DNA of 7,358 nucleotides from an uncultured Selenomonadaceae bacterium (GCA_905233325.1 CAJODU010000083.1:1-7358), one strand, 5' to 3'; positions 1 through 7,059 are shown, counted from the first letter of the stretch. The notes: generated from the letters alone by a model not told the origin. Numbers and translations: made by a program.

Positions 1-735
1 GTTGTTGGAGGTGTAATCGGCATTGCCGGTGGTGTTGATTGTAGAGTTACTCACGTCGGTGGTGGTAGTGGCGGTGTTGTTGGCGACTGCGACTGCACCC
101 GCAACACCCCCTCCTATGGCTGCCGCGCCGACATCATAAAGCTGATAGTCAATAGTTGTATCAGTGTTGCTCTTGACGCCCGTCGTGCCGCTGACATTGA
201 GGCTGCTGTCCTTGACATTGGTGGAGGTTTTCGCCTTATTGTTGATTACATCGACACTGAGTCCTACCCCTGCACCAACGCCGCCGATACCCGCGCTGAC
301 GCCCATTGTGTTGAGGTTGGTCTTCTGGTTGGAGGTGATATCAAGCGTGCTGACGCTGCCCTTGGCATTTGAGATTGTCGCAGTGGTTTTCCCGCTCATT
401 AAGTCCACTGCGATACCATTCGACAAGCCCGCGCCGACACCCGCCGCAGCTACGCCCGCGACAAGACTGCCGACACCTTGCTTGCCCGTTGCGTCAACTT
501 TGACATTGCTTGCCTTGAGGCCGCCGCTGTCACCGTTGCCGCCGAGGGTTGCCGTAGTTGTGCGATTGAGGACGGCACTGTCCGAGCCGATACCAACGCC
601 CGCGCCTTCGAGGGCAATCGAGGCCGTCCCGACGAGGCCGCTGGTGTTGGTATAGTCGTGCGCAACGACATTAACATCTCCATTGGTGTCGAATGTACTG
701 CCACCGGTGGTTGCTGCCGTTGACGCGGTTGACAT
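1..735 (-). CDS. Same adhesin, distal fragment continuing past the window edge
   Basis: The frame is open with no stop from beyond 735 down to position 1, and it is in the same frame as the N-terminal piece. An in-frame ATG lies at 735-733, but it overlaps the preceding fragment. The genuine protein match begins around 720 with TAATTGGSTFDTNGDVNVVA. About 240 residues are visible, with no cysteine and no tryptophan. At least four further repeats of the array are present, with cores such as GVGSLVAGVAAAGVGAGLS, MGVSAGIGGVGAGVGLSVDV and VGAAAIGGGVAGAVAVANN, each followed by short Asn/Thr-rich beta strands. This identity of pattern with the central fragment is the main evidence that all three pieces are one gene. 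There is no signal peptide and no convincing ribosome site, so independent expression is unlikely. The C-terminal region, which would show whether the protein has its own outer-membrane anchor, is not in the window. Confidence 0.8.
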   Translation of the reverse strand, partial: MSTASTAATTGGSTFDTNGDVNVVAHDYTNTSGLVGTASIALEGAGVGIGSDSAVLNRTTTATLGGNGDSGGLKASNVKVDATGKQGVGSLVAGVAAAGVGAGLSNGIAVDLMSGKTTATISNAKGSVSTLDITSNQKTNLNTMGVSAGIGGVGAGVGLSVDVINNKAKTSTNVKDSSLNVSGTTGVKSNTDTTIDYQLYDVGAAAIGGGVAGAVAVANNTATTTTDVSNSTINTTGNADYTSNN

Positions 736-3250
736 TGACTGTGCCGTTGACAGCCGCGCCCGTCCCTGTCGCACCGACATTAAACAGTGCAGACTTAATA
801 TCGTGGGTGGCAGAGGCGTCAATAAGAACCCCCCTGTAAGTCGCGTTCCTGCGGCTATCCATAAGGCTTACCGTACTGTTGAAGGTGTCCTTGTCGACAA
901 CCTTGTTGCGGATTGCCGAATCGTCAACGGTATCTGCAATGCTGAACTCGCCGGAGCCGCCAAGAACCTTGAAAGTTGAATTGTTGACCTTCGTGGCGAC
1001 ACCACTGTTGATATTGTTGACAGAGACGGAGAGCCCGACCGCCGCGCCGCTGCCGCTGAGGGAGAGGTTGCCGCCATAGTTGGCAATCGCCTCATCGCCC
1101 TTTGAGACGATACTGACGCCCCTCGCCGCCTCAATGGTGGCCTTATCAAAGGTATTGCCGGTTGTGGTGTTGAGGTTGTTAATAGCGACAGAACCCGTCA
1201 CTGCAGCACCTGAGCCGCCCGCACTACCGCCGATACCTATAGTCAGCACTTTGGAGGAGTTGGCGGCACTGCTGCTCAGGGTGTCGCTGAGGTTGAATTT
1301 GGTGTTGTTGGAAGAAATCGCCGTCTTGGTGAAGTCGTTATTGATAGAGACTCCCGCACCAACGGCCGCTGTGCCGCTGATTGCAAGGACATCAGCAGTG
1401 GTGATGAGATCCTCCTTGGTGTTGGCGTTGAAGGTGGCCTTCTTGCCGCTGATTGTTGAGCCGTCAAGGTTGACGCCTACATCTTTGTTGAGTGTGGCAA
1501 CCGCCGCTGCGCCTTGTACAGCGACTTGACCGCTCCCGCTGACGCCCACGCCCACGGTGAGGAGATCGGAGCTGTCCTTGACATCAACATTCAGCCCCCC
1601 CGTTGTATTGAGGGTAGAATCCTTAATTGTGGCTTGGGTAAGCTGTTTGTTGGCGGTAGTGCCGACGTCATTGTAGGCAACAGAACCACCAACCGCGACC
1701 CCGCCGCCTGTAGCCGTCAAGCCGCCAACTACCGCCACTTTGTTCACATCATCACTAACCTCGACATTGACAATCTTGACGCTGTCACCGTTGACACCTT
1801 CAATCGTCGCAGAAGTAGAGTTGGAGCCGCGATTGACCGCCACCGCGCCATTGAGGGCAGCACTGCTCGTTGAGGCCGCCACGCCGGCACCAATGGCATA
1901 GACCCTCCCTGCGGATTTGGCACTAAGGCCGAGAGTAGAGGCTTTATCAAGGGTAGCAGCCTTAAAATATGATTCGGTGTTATCATTGAGGGCATTGTAA
2001 GCCATAGCCAAGCCCGCCGCGACGCCGCTGCCGCCGCTCACCTGCCCGCCGACGTTGATTTCTAAGGCCTTGCTGTCGGTGGTGATATTGAGTGCATTTG
2101 CGTTGAGAGCTTTCTTTGAGGCACCGCCGTCGAAGCCCGCAATGACTTCATTGTCACTGGTGAACCAGGAGACTGATCCCCCCGCACCAAAGCCGCTCGC
2201 CGCAACCGCCGCACCCGCTGCAGCATTGACACTCAGCGTGTTACTCTTGGCATTGATATTGACATTGCCGGTGGTAGTGACTGTAGACCCCGCCACCTCA
2301 GCCTTGAAGTCATTGTCAACATCGGCAATCACCACCGCCGCCTGTGCCGCTCCCTTACTGGAACCCGCCACAGCAATACCGCCGGTAACTATCAGATTGC
2401 CCGCCTTCGTAGTATCATACCCGACCGACTCATCAGCCGCAACGCCGTCCTTACCCTCAGCCTTGTTCTCAATAGTCTTTCGGGTAGAATCAACCTCCCC
2501 GACCTTGGCAAACTTACTGTAAGAATCGCCCGTCACATCAAGCCCCGCGCCGCTCGCAACGCTGTTGTAGTCGTTGTCGCTCACCTCATCATAGGCATTG
2601 TTAGTGAAGGACTTTGCCGTAATGGCGGCATTTGTGACATTCGCCCTCGCGTCGTTTACAATTCGGTTGTAGGCGAGAATCCCCTGGACGCCATACCCCC
2701 CCGTCGAGACGCTCACGCCCGCCGCACCGACAATATCCGTGAGGCTTGTCCTGGTGAGGTTGTTGAAGGCGTTAGTGAGATTATAAGTCCCCCCGTTAAA
2801 TTCAGAGTAAACCTTGTTGGAAATATCAGACCAGACAGCCGAGCCTCCCATAGCCGCGCCACCTGAGCCTGTCCCGACTGAAAGATTGACCCCGCCCGTG
2901 ATCTGCAAATCACGATTGATAGCCTTATTTGTGAGGGTCGTCCCGTTGAAGTTGTTATCATTGAGGCTTGATTTGACGCTGTTGTCGGCGAGGTTGACCG
3001 AGGCAGACGCCGCGCCGGTATAGTTTGAGCCTGAGGAAGTGGAGACTGCCAACCCTATACCGGCAGCAATCAAAGCCCCCTCCTTATTAGCGGTACTGTT
3101 GAGGGCACCGGTGAGTTTATCAACCTTAGCAACTTCCGAAAGAACCTTAGAATCAACCCTATTTACGGCAACCGCGCCCGCCACGGCAACAGAAGTTGAA
3201 CTGCCGCCGCGGAAGTTCAAGGCCCCCGCTCCACTCCACGCTCCCGTGAA
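1..3250 (-). repeat. Array of about 19 imperfect repeats of roughly 57 residues in the adhesin
   Basis: From about residue 800 of the central fragment to the window edge, the protein repeats a module: a Gly/Ala/Ser/Val-rich core, a strand resembling GSVAVNxI or GAVAVNR, an Asn/Thr turn, a TATI-like strand, then L-N-V-x-A-x. Examples are VAVAGAVAVNRVDS, GVAVGGSVAYNDVG, GAAVTGSVAINNLN, GAAVGLSVSVNNIN and GAAVNGTVNVNRVN, and four more lie in the distal fragment. The copies have diverged strongly at the DNA level, so this is an old protein-level repeat. The hydrophobic Gly/Ala cores can resemble membrane helices to prediction programs, but they are more likely buried beta structure. Confidence 0.75.
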
Positions 3251-5644
3251 GTTCTTGTCGGTGGTGTTGAGGTTGGTGGTGTTGAGGTTGGTGGCGGTGA
3301 GGCCGTCAAGGGTGGCCTGAGTGGTTCTGCTGCCGAGGTTGACGGAGGCACTGCCCGCTCCGTCGAAGGTGAGGCTTGGTTGGTTGTCGCCCGTCACTTC
3401 GCTCGTCTTGGCAACTTTGCCATCGCCCTTCTCCCCCCCTGTCACGGCATTTTGTACCTTGTCGATTTTCTCCTTCGTTGTATCGACTGCTGTCTTGACC
3501 TTTCCGACAATCTCGGTGATCTTATTCACTGAGTCACTTTGCAGGAAGCCGTTGATATTGTCAAGGAGGGGGATACCCAGTGAATCGGCAGAAGTTGAGG
3601 TGGAGGTGGCGGTAGTTGAAGTAGTTGAAGTAGTTGAGGTGGTTGAGGTGGTTGAGGTGGTTGAGGTGGTGGGATTTGTAGTGTTCGTGGTGCTTGTGGT
3701 GGCGGCCTCTTCGTAGGGTTTCTCCATATATCCGCTGCTGCTTGAAGAGTTGGGAATTGCCAGAGAGCCCGCCACGCTGAGGGAATTGACCATACCGTCA
3801 GTGGTGGCCTTAACATCTGTACTCACGGCATTGAGTGAGCCCTTGGAATCAGTCGTACCAACGTTTGACTTGGTGTTGACATCAAAATCATTGATAGCAA
3901 CGCCAATTCCGACAGACCCCGCGCCGGAGCCGTAACTAAGCCCGCCGGCTACGTTGAAGAGGTTGGTATCGTTGTTGGTGTTGACTTTGAAGGCCTTAGT
4001 GGCAGTGATTGTCGGAGCCGCACCGATCTTAACTTCAGCAGTAGAACCCCCTCCCGCATAGGAGACTGTCCCCGCCGCTTGATAGGAACTGTTCGCACCC
4101 TTGCCGCTGCCGTCGTTAAGAACCAAGTGATTGATTTTGTTGTCTGCATTGAGGGTTATATCCCCCCCCGACATCGTGACATTCTTTCCAAATGTGGTGG
4201 TATTGTTGTCTTTGATGAGATTGACCCCAACAACCGCGTCAATCGCCGACGTATCAAGGGATTTCGGCAAAATGTGACCGCTGACGCTGAATCCGATATT
4301 TTCGAGGGCGGAATTGACGTCAAGACCGCCACTGCCGGCTTTGAGGGCTATCCCGTCCGCCGCCTTGATTGTTGCGGTATTGTTCATCTGATTGACGAGA
4401 GCCGTCGCGGCAAGGCTGAAGTTGGGGTTGCCGCTCTTGTCCGTGCTGACAGTCTCCTTGTCGGCGTAGAAGTTTGACACCTGCGTGGCGTCCGTGACTT
4501 TCTCGAAGGTTGCAATGGCGGCCTGTACGTCGGGGTCTGAGGTGAAGTAATTCTTGAGGTCTTTGAGAATCTCGTTGCCGCTGCCGGTGAGGGCTTTCAT
4601 CGCGTCGCCGTCGCTGCCCTCAAGGTCTTTGAGGAACTTGTCGAGACGCTTGTTTGCCTCGTCGAGGGCGTCTTTGGTGTCGGCATTCTTCACCTTGTTG
4701 ATGACTGCCTTGTAAGCGTTCGTGAGCTTATCTTTGAGGCTTAGGACGTCCTTCTTGGCTTGCTCAAGGCGGGGGGCATCTAACGTCAGATTGTTATTGA
4801 TTCCTATCTTGTTGGCTGTCAGATCCCCCTCAAGGTCGATATTTGTGGTGTTATTGATTTTTGAATAGGTAATAACAGGGCTGATCGTTGTACTTGCGGG
4901 CTCTGCCGCCACCAGACTGATAGCTCCGACTTGGGGATCTGTCATCACGTCCGAGGAAGAGACAGACAAGTCGCCGGTAGTCTCCACGCCTTTAATGGCA
5001 AGGGTTGAGGCATTCTCCGCCATAACTATCGACGCATTGGCTGTGAGATTATTGCCCCCTCCTGTAGTATCGTTCCCACCTCCGGAGAGTTTGTTGAGCT
5101 CCTCCCCTGCCTGCTGTGTCTTCTTTGCCTCTTCTGTGCTCTGTGTAGCGTCAGTTGTGGGGTTGTTTGTGGCTATTTCGCTGGTCACCTTGAATGTTGG
5201 AGCGGTGTAGGCGGTATTGATAGTGATATTCCCCCCCGCCTTGAGGTTGGTATCAACATCAAGATTGGCCTTGCTGTCGAACTTGTCAAAGTTGATAACA
5301 AGGGCTCCGAGGCCACTGCCCTCCTTGTTGACTGCACTTTCAAGTTTGATTGGAGAGTTGGCTGTGGAGGCAAGATTGAGTTTACCCCCCGCCGTAATGT
5401 TGGCACTATCGGCAATCTTGAGGTTGGCCTCGGTGGCTCCCGTCAAGAAGTTTCCGGCTATCGTCGTGGCGGTATTCTTGTCTTTTTTGATGTCTATCTT
5501 GGCACTTTCCTCTATATTTGCCCCCGCCTTGGAAGTGATATCAAGATCCCCCCCTGCGGTGACTTTGCCCTTGACATTCAAGTCAGCAGAGTTGTTGATA
5601 AGGCCGAAGTTAAAGACCGCCGCGCCTTTGTCACTGTTCGACAC
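671..5644 (-). CDS. Same adhesin, central fragment: beta-helical shaft, two helical insertions, repeat array
   Basis: This is a 1,657-residue piece if counted from the GTG at 5644. The frame is actually open from 5710, and the upstream residues INADSTINAKLKGTG belong to the protein, so the GTG is unlikely to be a true start. It has no signal peptide. By residue from 5644: 1-285 beta-helix strands (GKVTAGGDLDITSKAG, LKAGGNITINT); 290-395 a charged, helical insertion (LEQAKKDVLSLKDKL onward, rich in K, D, L); 400-650 beta-rich again; 659-677 a Ser-Thr-Thr repeat; 702-736 a second helical stretch (SVNKITEIVGKVKTAVDTTK); from about 800 onward imperfect repeats with a Gly/Ala/Val-rich core such as GAAVTGSVAINNL followed by TATI-type strands. 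The final residues GSNHRWQYIRHQWRC are unlike the rest: they hold the only cysteine and several Trp, His and Arg. They are therefore out-of-frame translation after a break near 705-720. Function is inferred as surface adhesion or a filament shaft. Confidence 0.82.
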   Translation of the reverse strand: MSNSDKGAAVFNFGLINNSADLNVKGKVTAGGDLDITSKAGANIEESAKIDIKKDKNTATTIAGNFLTGATEANLKIADSANITAGGKLNLASTANSPIKLESAVNKEGSGLGALVINFDKFDSKANLDVDTNLKAGGNITINTAYTAPTFKVTSEIATNNPTTDATQSTEEAKKTQQAGEELNKLSGGGNDTTGGGNNLTANASIVMAENASTLAIKGVETTGDLSVSSSDVMTDPQVGAISLVAAEPASTTISPVITYSKINNTTNIDLEGDLTANKIGINNNLTLDAPRLEQAKKDVLSLKDKLTNAYKAVINKVKNADTKDALDEANKRLDKFLKDLEGSDGDAMKALTGSGNEILKDLKNYFTSDPDVQAAIATFEKVTDATQVSNFYADKETVSTDKSGNPNFSLAATALVNQMNNTATIKAADGIALKAGSGGLDVNSALENIGFSVSGHILPKSLDTSAIDAVVGVNLIKDNNTTTFGKNVTMSGGDITLNADNKINHLVLNDGSGKGANSSYQAAGTVSYAGGGSTAEVKIGAAPTITATKAFKVNTNNDTNLFNVAGGLSYGSGAGSVGIGVAINDFDVNTKSNVGTTDSKGSLNAVSTDVKATTDGMVNSLSVAGSLAIPNSSSSSGYMEKPYEEAATTSTTNTTNPTTSTTSTTSTTSTTSTTSTTATSTSTSADSLGIPLLDNINGFLQSDSVNKITEIVGKVKTAVDTTKEKIDKVQNAVTGGEKGDGKVAKTSEVTGDNQPSLTFDGAGSASVNLGSRTTQATLDGLTATNLNTTNLNTTDKNFTGAWSGAGALNFRGGSSTSVAVAGAVAVNRVDSKVLSEVAKVDKLTGALNSTANKEGALIAAGIGLAVSTSSGSNYTGAASASVNLADNSVKSSLNDNNFNGTTLTNKAINRDLQITGGVNLSVGTGSGGAAMGGSAVWSDISNKVYSEFNGGTYNLTNAFNNLTRTSLTDIVGAAGVSVSTGGYGVQGILAYNRIVNDARANVTNAAITAKSFTNNAYDEVSDNDYNSVASGAGLDVTGDSYSKFAKVGEVDSTRKTIENKAEGKDGVAADESVGYDTTKAGNLIVTGGIAVAGSSKGAAQAAVVIADVDNDFKAEVAGSTVTTTGNVNINAKSNTLSVNAAAGAAVAASGFGAGGSVSWFTSDNEVIAGFDGGASKKALNANALNITTDSKALEINVGGQVSGGSGVAAGLAMAYNALNDNTESYFKAATLDKASTLGLSAKSAGRVYAIGAGVAASTSSAALNGAVAVNRGSNSTSATIEGVNGDSVKIVNVEVSDDVNKVAVVGGLTATGGGVAVGGSVAYNDVGTTANKQLTQATIKDSTLNTTGGLNVDVKDSSDLLTVGVGVSGSGQVAVQGAAAVATLNKDVGVNLDGSTISGKKATFNANTKEDLITTADVLAISGTAAVGAGVSINNDFTKTAISSNNTKFNLSDTLSSSAANSSKVLTIGIGGSAGGSGAAVTGSVAINNLNTTTGNTFDKATIEAARGVSIVSKGDEAIANYGGNLSLSGSGAAVGLSVSVNNINSGVATKVNNSTFKVLGGSGEFSIADTVDDSAIRNKVVDKDTFNSTVSLMDSRRNATYRGVLIDASATHDIKSALFNVGATGTGAAVNGTVNVNRVNGSNHRWQYIRHQWRC
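3261..3290 (-). repeat. Two perfect 15-bp direct repeats in the adhesin
   Basis: GTGGTGTTGAGGTTG occurs twice head to tail. In the coding frame it repeats NLNTT (the protein reads TATNLNTTNLNTTDKN). It is a small in-frame duplication of one beta-strand turn, just upstream in nucleotide position from the 9-bp repeat and close to where the repeat array begins. Confidence 0.85.
3612..3665 (-). repeat. 9-bp tandem repeat (six copies) encoding a Ser-Thr-Thr linker
   Basis: On the plus strand the unit runs GTAGTTGAA, GTAGTTGAA, GTAGTTGAG and then GTGGTTGAG three times, with a partial seventh copy to about 3670. In the coding frame it gives repeating Ser-Thr-Thr within a longer Thr/Ser stretch that also includes NTTNPTTSTT and ATSTSTSADS. 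The three identical copies suggest recent expansion. Because the unit is 9 bp, copy-number change alters linker length without changing frame. It sits between the beta-rich part and a helical insertion of the adhesin, where a flexible or glycosylated spacer would fit. Confidence 0.9.
4162..4169 (-). repeat. Poly-G tract (8 G in the coding strand), longest of eight tracts of at least 7
   Basis: The coding strand reads TCG GGG GGG GAT, giving Ser-Gly-Gly-Asp. Tracts of 7 G occur at 1595-1601, 2696-2702, 3433-3439, 5231-5237, 5548-5554, 6246-6252 and 6424-6430. Tracts of 6 occur at 829-834, 2178-2183, 2789-2794, 5385-5390 and 6355-6360. All those of 7 or more are Gly-Gly written GGG GGG, and all are in frame as given. 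Such tracts are prone to slipped-strand change, but whether they vary here is unknown. Confidence 0.85.
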
Positions 5645-5685
5645 GCCCGTCCCTTTGAGCTTAGCGTTGATTGTTGAATCAGCAT

Positions 5686-6921
5686 TTATGGCAATGCGTT
5701 GAGGCTTGCCTTATCGCCAACGGTGAGGGCGGCATTGTTAGAGCGCAACAGATAGCCGTTAGCAAGCCCGCCATAGTCTTGGAGGAGATTGGAGACATTG
5801 AACAGAGAGAAGAGGTTGGTGAGCATTGTAATATCAAACGACGAAGAGGCTTTCTTCTCGTCAGAGTTGACATCGCTGAGGCGGGTGTAATCCTCCGTCA
5901 AGGTTGAGTTGAGGCTGATATTCTTGGCTTGGATAGCTCCGGCAATGTCGATATTGGTCTTGAGGCCGTATATAGCCGTCAATGGCGAGGTATTGTCGTA
6001 GTTGTGACTTGAAGTGAGGGAGGCCTTAATATTTACATCAGCATCGGAAGTGAGAGCAGCCCCCTCCCCGACTTTGATTTCAGCAGTGAGAGGAGCAGAG
6101 GAAAGCCTTGCAAAATCAACACCAATCTGATCCATAATGTTGGTTGACTGAGAAATGGTATCATTATTGACCTTGGCACTTATATAAATCCCGCCGTTGT
6201 CGTCTTTGGTGAGGGTGAGATTGCCCTCAAGGCCGGCATTGACAGCCCCCCCTTGATCGTCAACAGTATTGACTATACTTGAATAATCGATTGTGTTGGT
6301 ATTGAGGAGTTTAGCCCCCGCCTTGATGTCGACATTCTGTGCTGCAATAGTGATCCCCCCTGGAGCGTTGATACTTCCCGCAATGGAGATTGAACCGTCT
6401 ACATTGAGGGGGATATTATCAAGCCCCCCCGCTGAGAAGGTCTCATCAGAGAGGTTAGTATTATTCAAAAGCGTGTTATAAGTCGTTTCGTTGGGAGTGA
6501 TAAGGCCGACTTTACCGGCATTGATAGCCCCCGCCTCACCAACAGCAATTCCCTTGGAACTGAGGAAGTATAAATTCCCGTCAACCCTGTTATTCTTGAC
6601 CGCGTTGACAATTCCGTTGATATTCGCCTTGCTGTCGACGAAATTCACCAAAGTGTCCGCCTTCTCAAGATGAAGGTTGGCTATGTTGCCCTTGTCCAGG
6701 TCGAAATTTTTAAATTGGTTAATGGCAGTCTTGCCGCCGTTGACGGTCTTGTCCGGCGTCACGTTTGTGACCCTCCCGTTGACCTTGACCGTATTCGCCT
6801 TGGAGCTGTCACTCTTGGTGATGTTCTGGGCTTGGGTGATTGAAGGCGCAACGAACAATGATGCCGCCGCCGCCATTGCCAATATCCTTTTCGTTAATAG
6901 CTTATTTTTATAGCTCTTCAT
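5686..6921 (-). CDS. LktA/filamentous haemagglutinin-like adhesin, N-terminal fragment (signal peptide and TPS-like domain)
   Basis: This is a 411-residue piece that begins the large adhesin. Residues 1-31 form a Sec signal peptide: a lysine-rich start (MKSYKNKLLTKR), a hydrophobic core (ILAMAAAASLFVA) and probable cleavage after TQA31. Residues about 32-190 look like a two-partner-secretion/haemagglutination domain. They include VNGRVTNVTPDKTVNGGKTA, NQFKNFDL and GNLYFLSSKGIAVGEAGAIN (115-134), where LSSKGI stands in place of the classical NPNGI loop. In known systems this domain is recognised by an outer-membrane TpsB pore (LktB/ShlB type). Residues 175-411 are beta-helix strands such as GSISIAGSINAPGGITIAAQ. 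The ATG at 6921 is chosen because AGGTGG lies 6 nt upstream and the signal peptide starts there. The frame stops at 5686 after KASLNALP, a break rather than a natural end. Extracellular or cell-surface location and an adhesive role are inferred from the family. Confidence 0.85.
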   Translation of the reverse strand: MKSYKNKLLTKRILAMAAAASLFVAPSITQAQNITKSDSSKANTVKVNGRVTNVTPDKTVNGGKTAINQFKNFDLDKGNIANLHLEKADTLVNFVDSKANINGIVNAVKNNRVDGNLYFLSSKGIAVGEAGAINAGKVGLITPNETTYNTLLNNTNLSDETFSAGGLDNIPLNVDGSISIAGSINAPGGITIAAQNVDIKAGAKLLNTNTIDYSSIVNTVDDQGGAVNAGLEGNLTLTKDDNGGIYISAKVNNDTISQSTNIMDQIGVDFARLSSAPLTAEIKVGEGAALTSDADVNIKASLTSSHNYDNTSPLTAIYGLKTNIDIAGAIQAKNISLNSTLTEDYTRLSDVNSDEKKASSSFDITMLTNLFSLFNVSNLLQDYGGLANGYLLRSNNAALTVGDKASLNALP

Positions 6922-6927
6922 TTTCGT

Positions 6928-6933
6928 CCACCT
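6928..6933 (-). promoter_or_regulatory. Ribosome binding site of the adhesin
   Basis: AGGTGG on the minus strand, with 6 nt between it and the ATG at 6921, is a good Shine-Dalgarno match at normal spacing. It fixes the start so that the protein begins with a complete Sec signal peptide. Confidence 0.8.
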
Positions 6934-7007
6934 ATCCTTGATTCAAATATCAAAACAAGAAGAAATTTCCGGATCAGAAATATTCTTCATTCTATATTCA
7001 TTTCTAT

Positions 7008-7030
7008 CAAACAGGAAAATTTCCTGCTTG
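7008..7030. promoter_or_regulatory. 23-bp dyad, candidate operator in the adhesin leader
   Basis: CAAACAGGAAA, one central A, then TTTCCTGCTTG form inverted arms of 11 bp with a single mismatched pair. The dyad lies about 24 bp downstream of the candidate TATAAT, at roughly +17 to +39 of the leader. A DNA-binding repressor site is a reasonable reading. With a 1-nt centre it cannot form a normal RNA hairpin at full length, and it has no T tail, so it is not a terminator. The binding protein is unknown. Confidence 0.5.
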
Positions 7031-7053
7031 CTTGATGTAAATTATTCTATCCT

Positions 7054-7059
7054 ATTATA
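7054..7059 (-). promoter_or_regulatory. Candidate -10 box of the adhesin promoter
   Basis: A perfect TATAAT lies on the minus strand in an AT-rich stretch between the upstream terminator and the adhesin start codon. It would place the transcription start near 7047, giving a leader of roughly 125 nt. No good TTGACA-like -35 hexamer is found 16-18 bp upstream (the sequence there reads close to CGGATT), and there is no extended TG. The promoter may therefore be weak or need an activator. AT-rich DNA yields chance matches, so confidence is moderate. Confidence 0.5.

Larger units (their letters stand above)
1..6921 (-). pseudogene. Giant LktA/FHA-type secreted adhesin gene, interrupted by two frame changes, 3' end outside window
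   Basis: Three consecutive minus-strand reading frames (6921-5686, about 5710-671, about 720-1) carry one continuous protein style: beta-helix strands rich in Asn, Thr, Ser, Gly and Ala, no cysteine, and one repeat pattern that runs across the second join. Only the first piece has a signal peptide and a convincing ribosome binding site, so the other two are not independent secreted proteins. Frame one ends soon after KASLNA. Inserting a single base there gives a smooth join to INADSTINAKLKG. Near 705-720, removing one base joins VNVNRV to TAATTGGSTFDTNGDV. The reconstructed protein is at least 2,300 residues, in the size range of the Fusobacterium necrophorum leukotoxin LktA (about 3,200 residues). 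Whether it is a true pseudogene or a consensus error cannot be settled from the sequence. The family call is firm as a large TPS-like adhesin and less firm as LktA specifically. Confidence 0.7.

Noticed and set aside
164..655. Open plus-strand frame of 163 codons
   Set aside because: It is antisense to the adhesin, Pro/Leu/Thr-rich as expected from reading Gly/Asn/Ser codons backwards, and shows no ribosome site.
2055..3716. Series of plus-strand frames (2055-2522, 2814-3023, 3039-3320, 3321-3716)
   Set aside because: All are antisense shadows of the adhesin repeats. The Val-Glu repeat in the last one is simply the complement of the 9-bp Ser-Thr-Thr repeat.
5642..5644. GTG as the start of a separate gene
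   Set aside because: The frame is open upstream to 5710 with adhesin-like residues, there is no signal peptide, and only a weak AAGGGA lies upstream.
5686..5711. Programmed ribosomal frameshift
   Set aside because: There is no slippery heptamer and no evident stimulatory hairpin. The change at the second site is of opposite sign and also lacks a motif.
1..6921. Recurring TTGAGG on the plus strand as a DNA uptake or chi-like signal
   Set aside because: It follows from frequent Leu-Asn codons (CTCAAT/CTCAAC) in the repeated beta strands, and its spacing follows the protein repeats.
6938..6953. Small inverted repeat TTGAT...ATCAA near the ribosome site
   Set aside because: A 5-bp A/T-rich stem is too weak to tell from chance in this AT-rich region.
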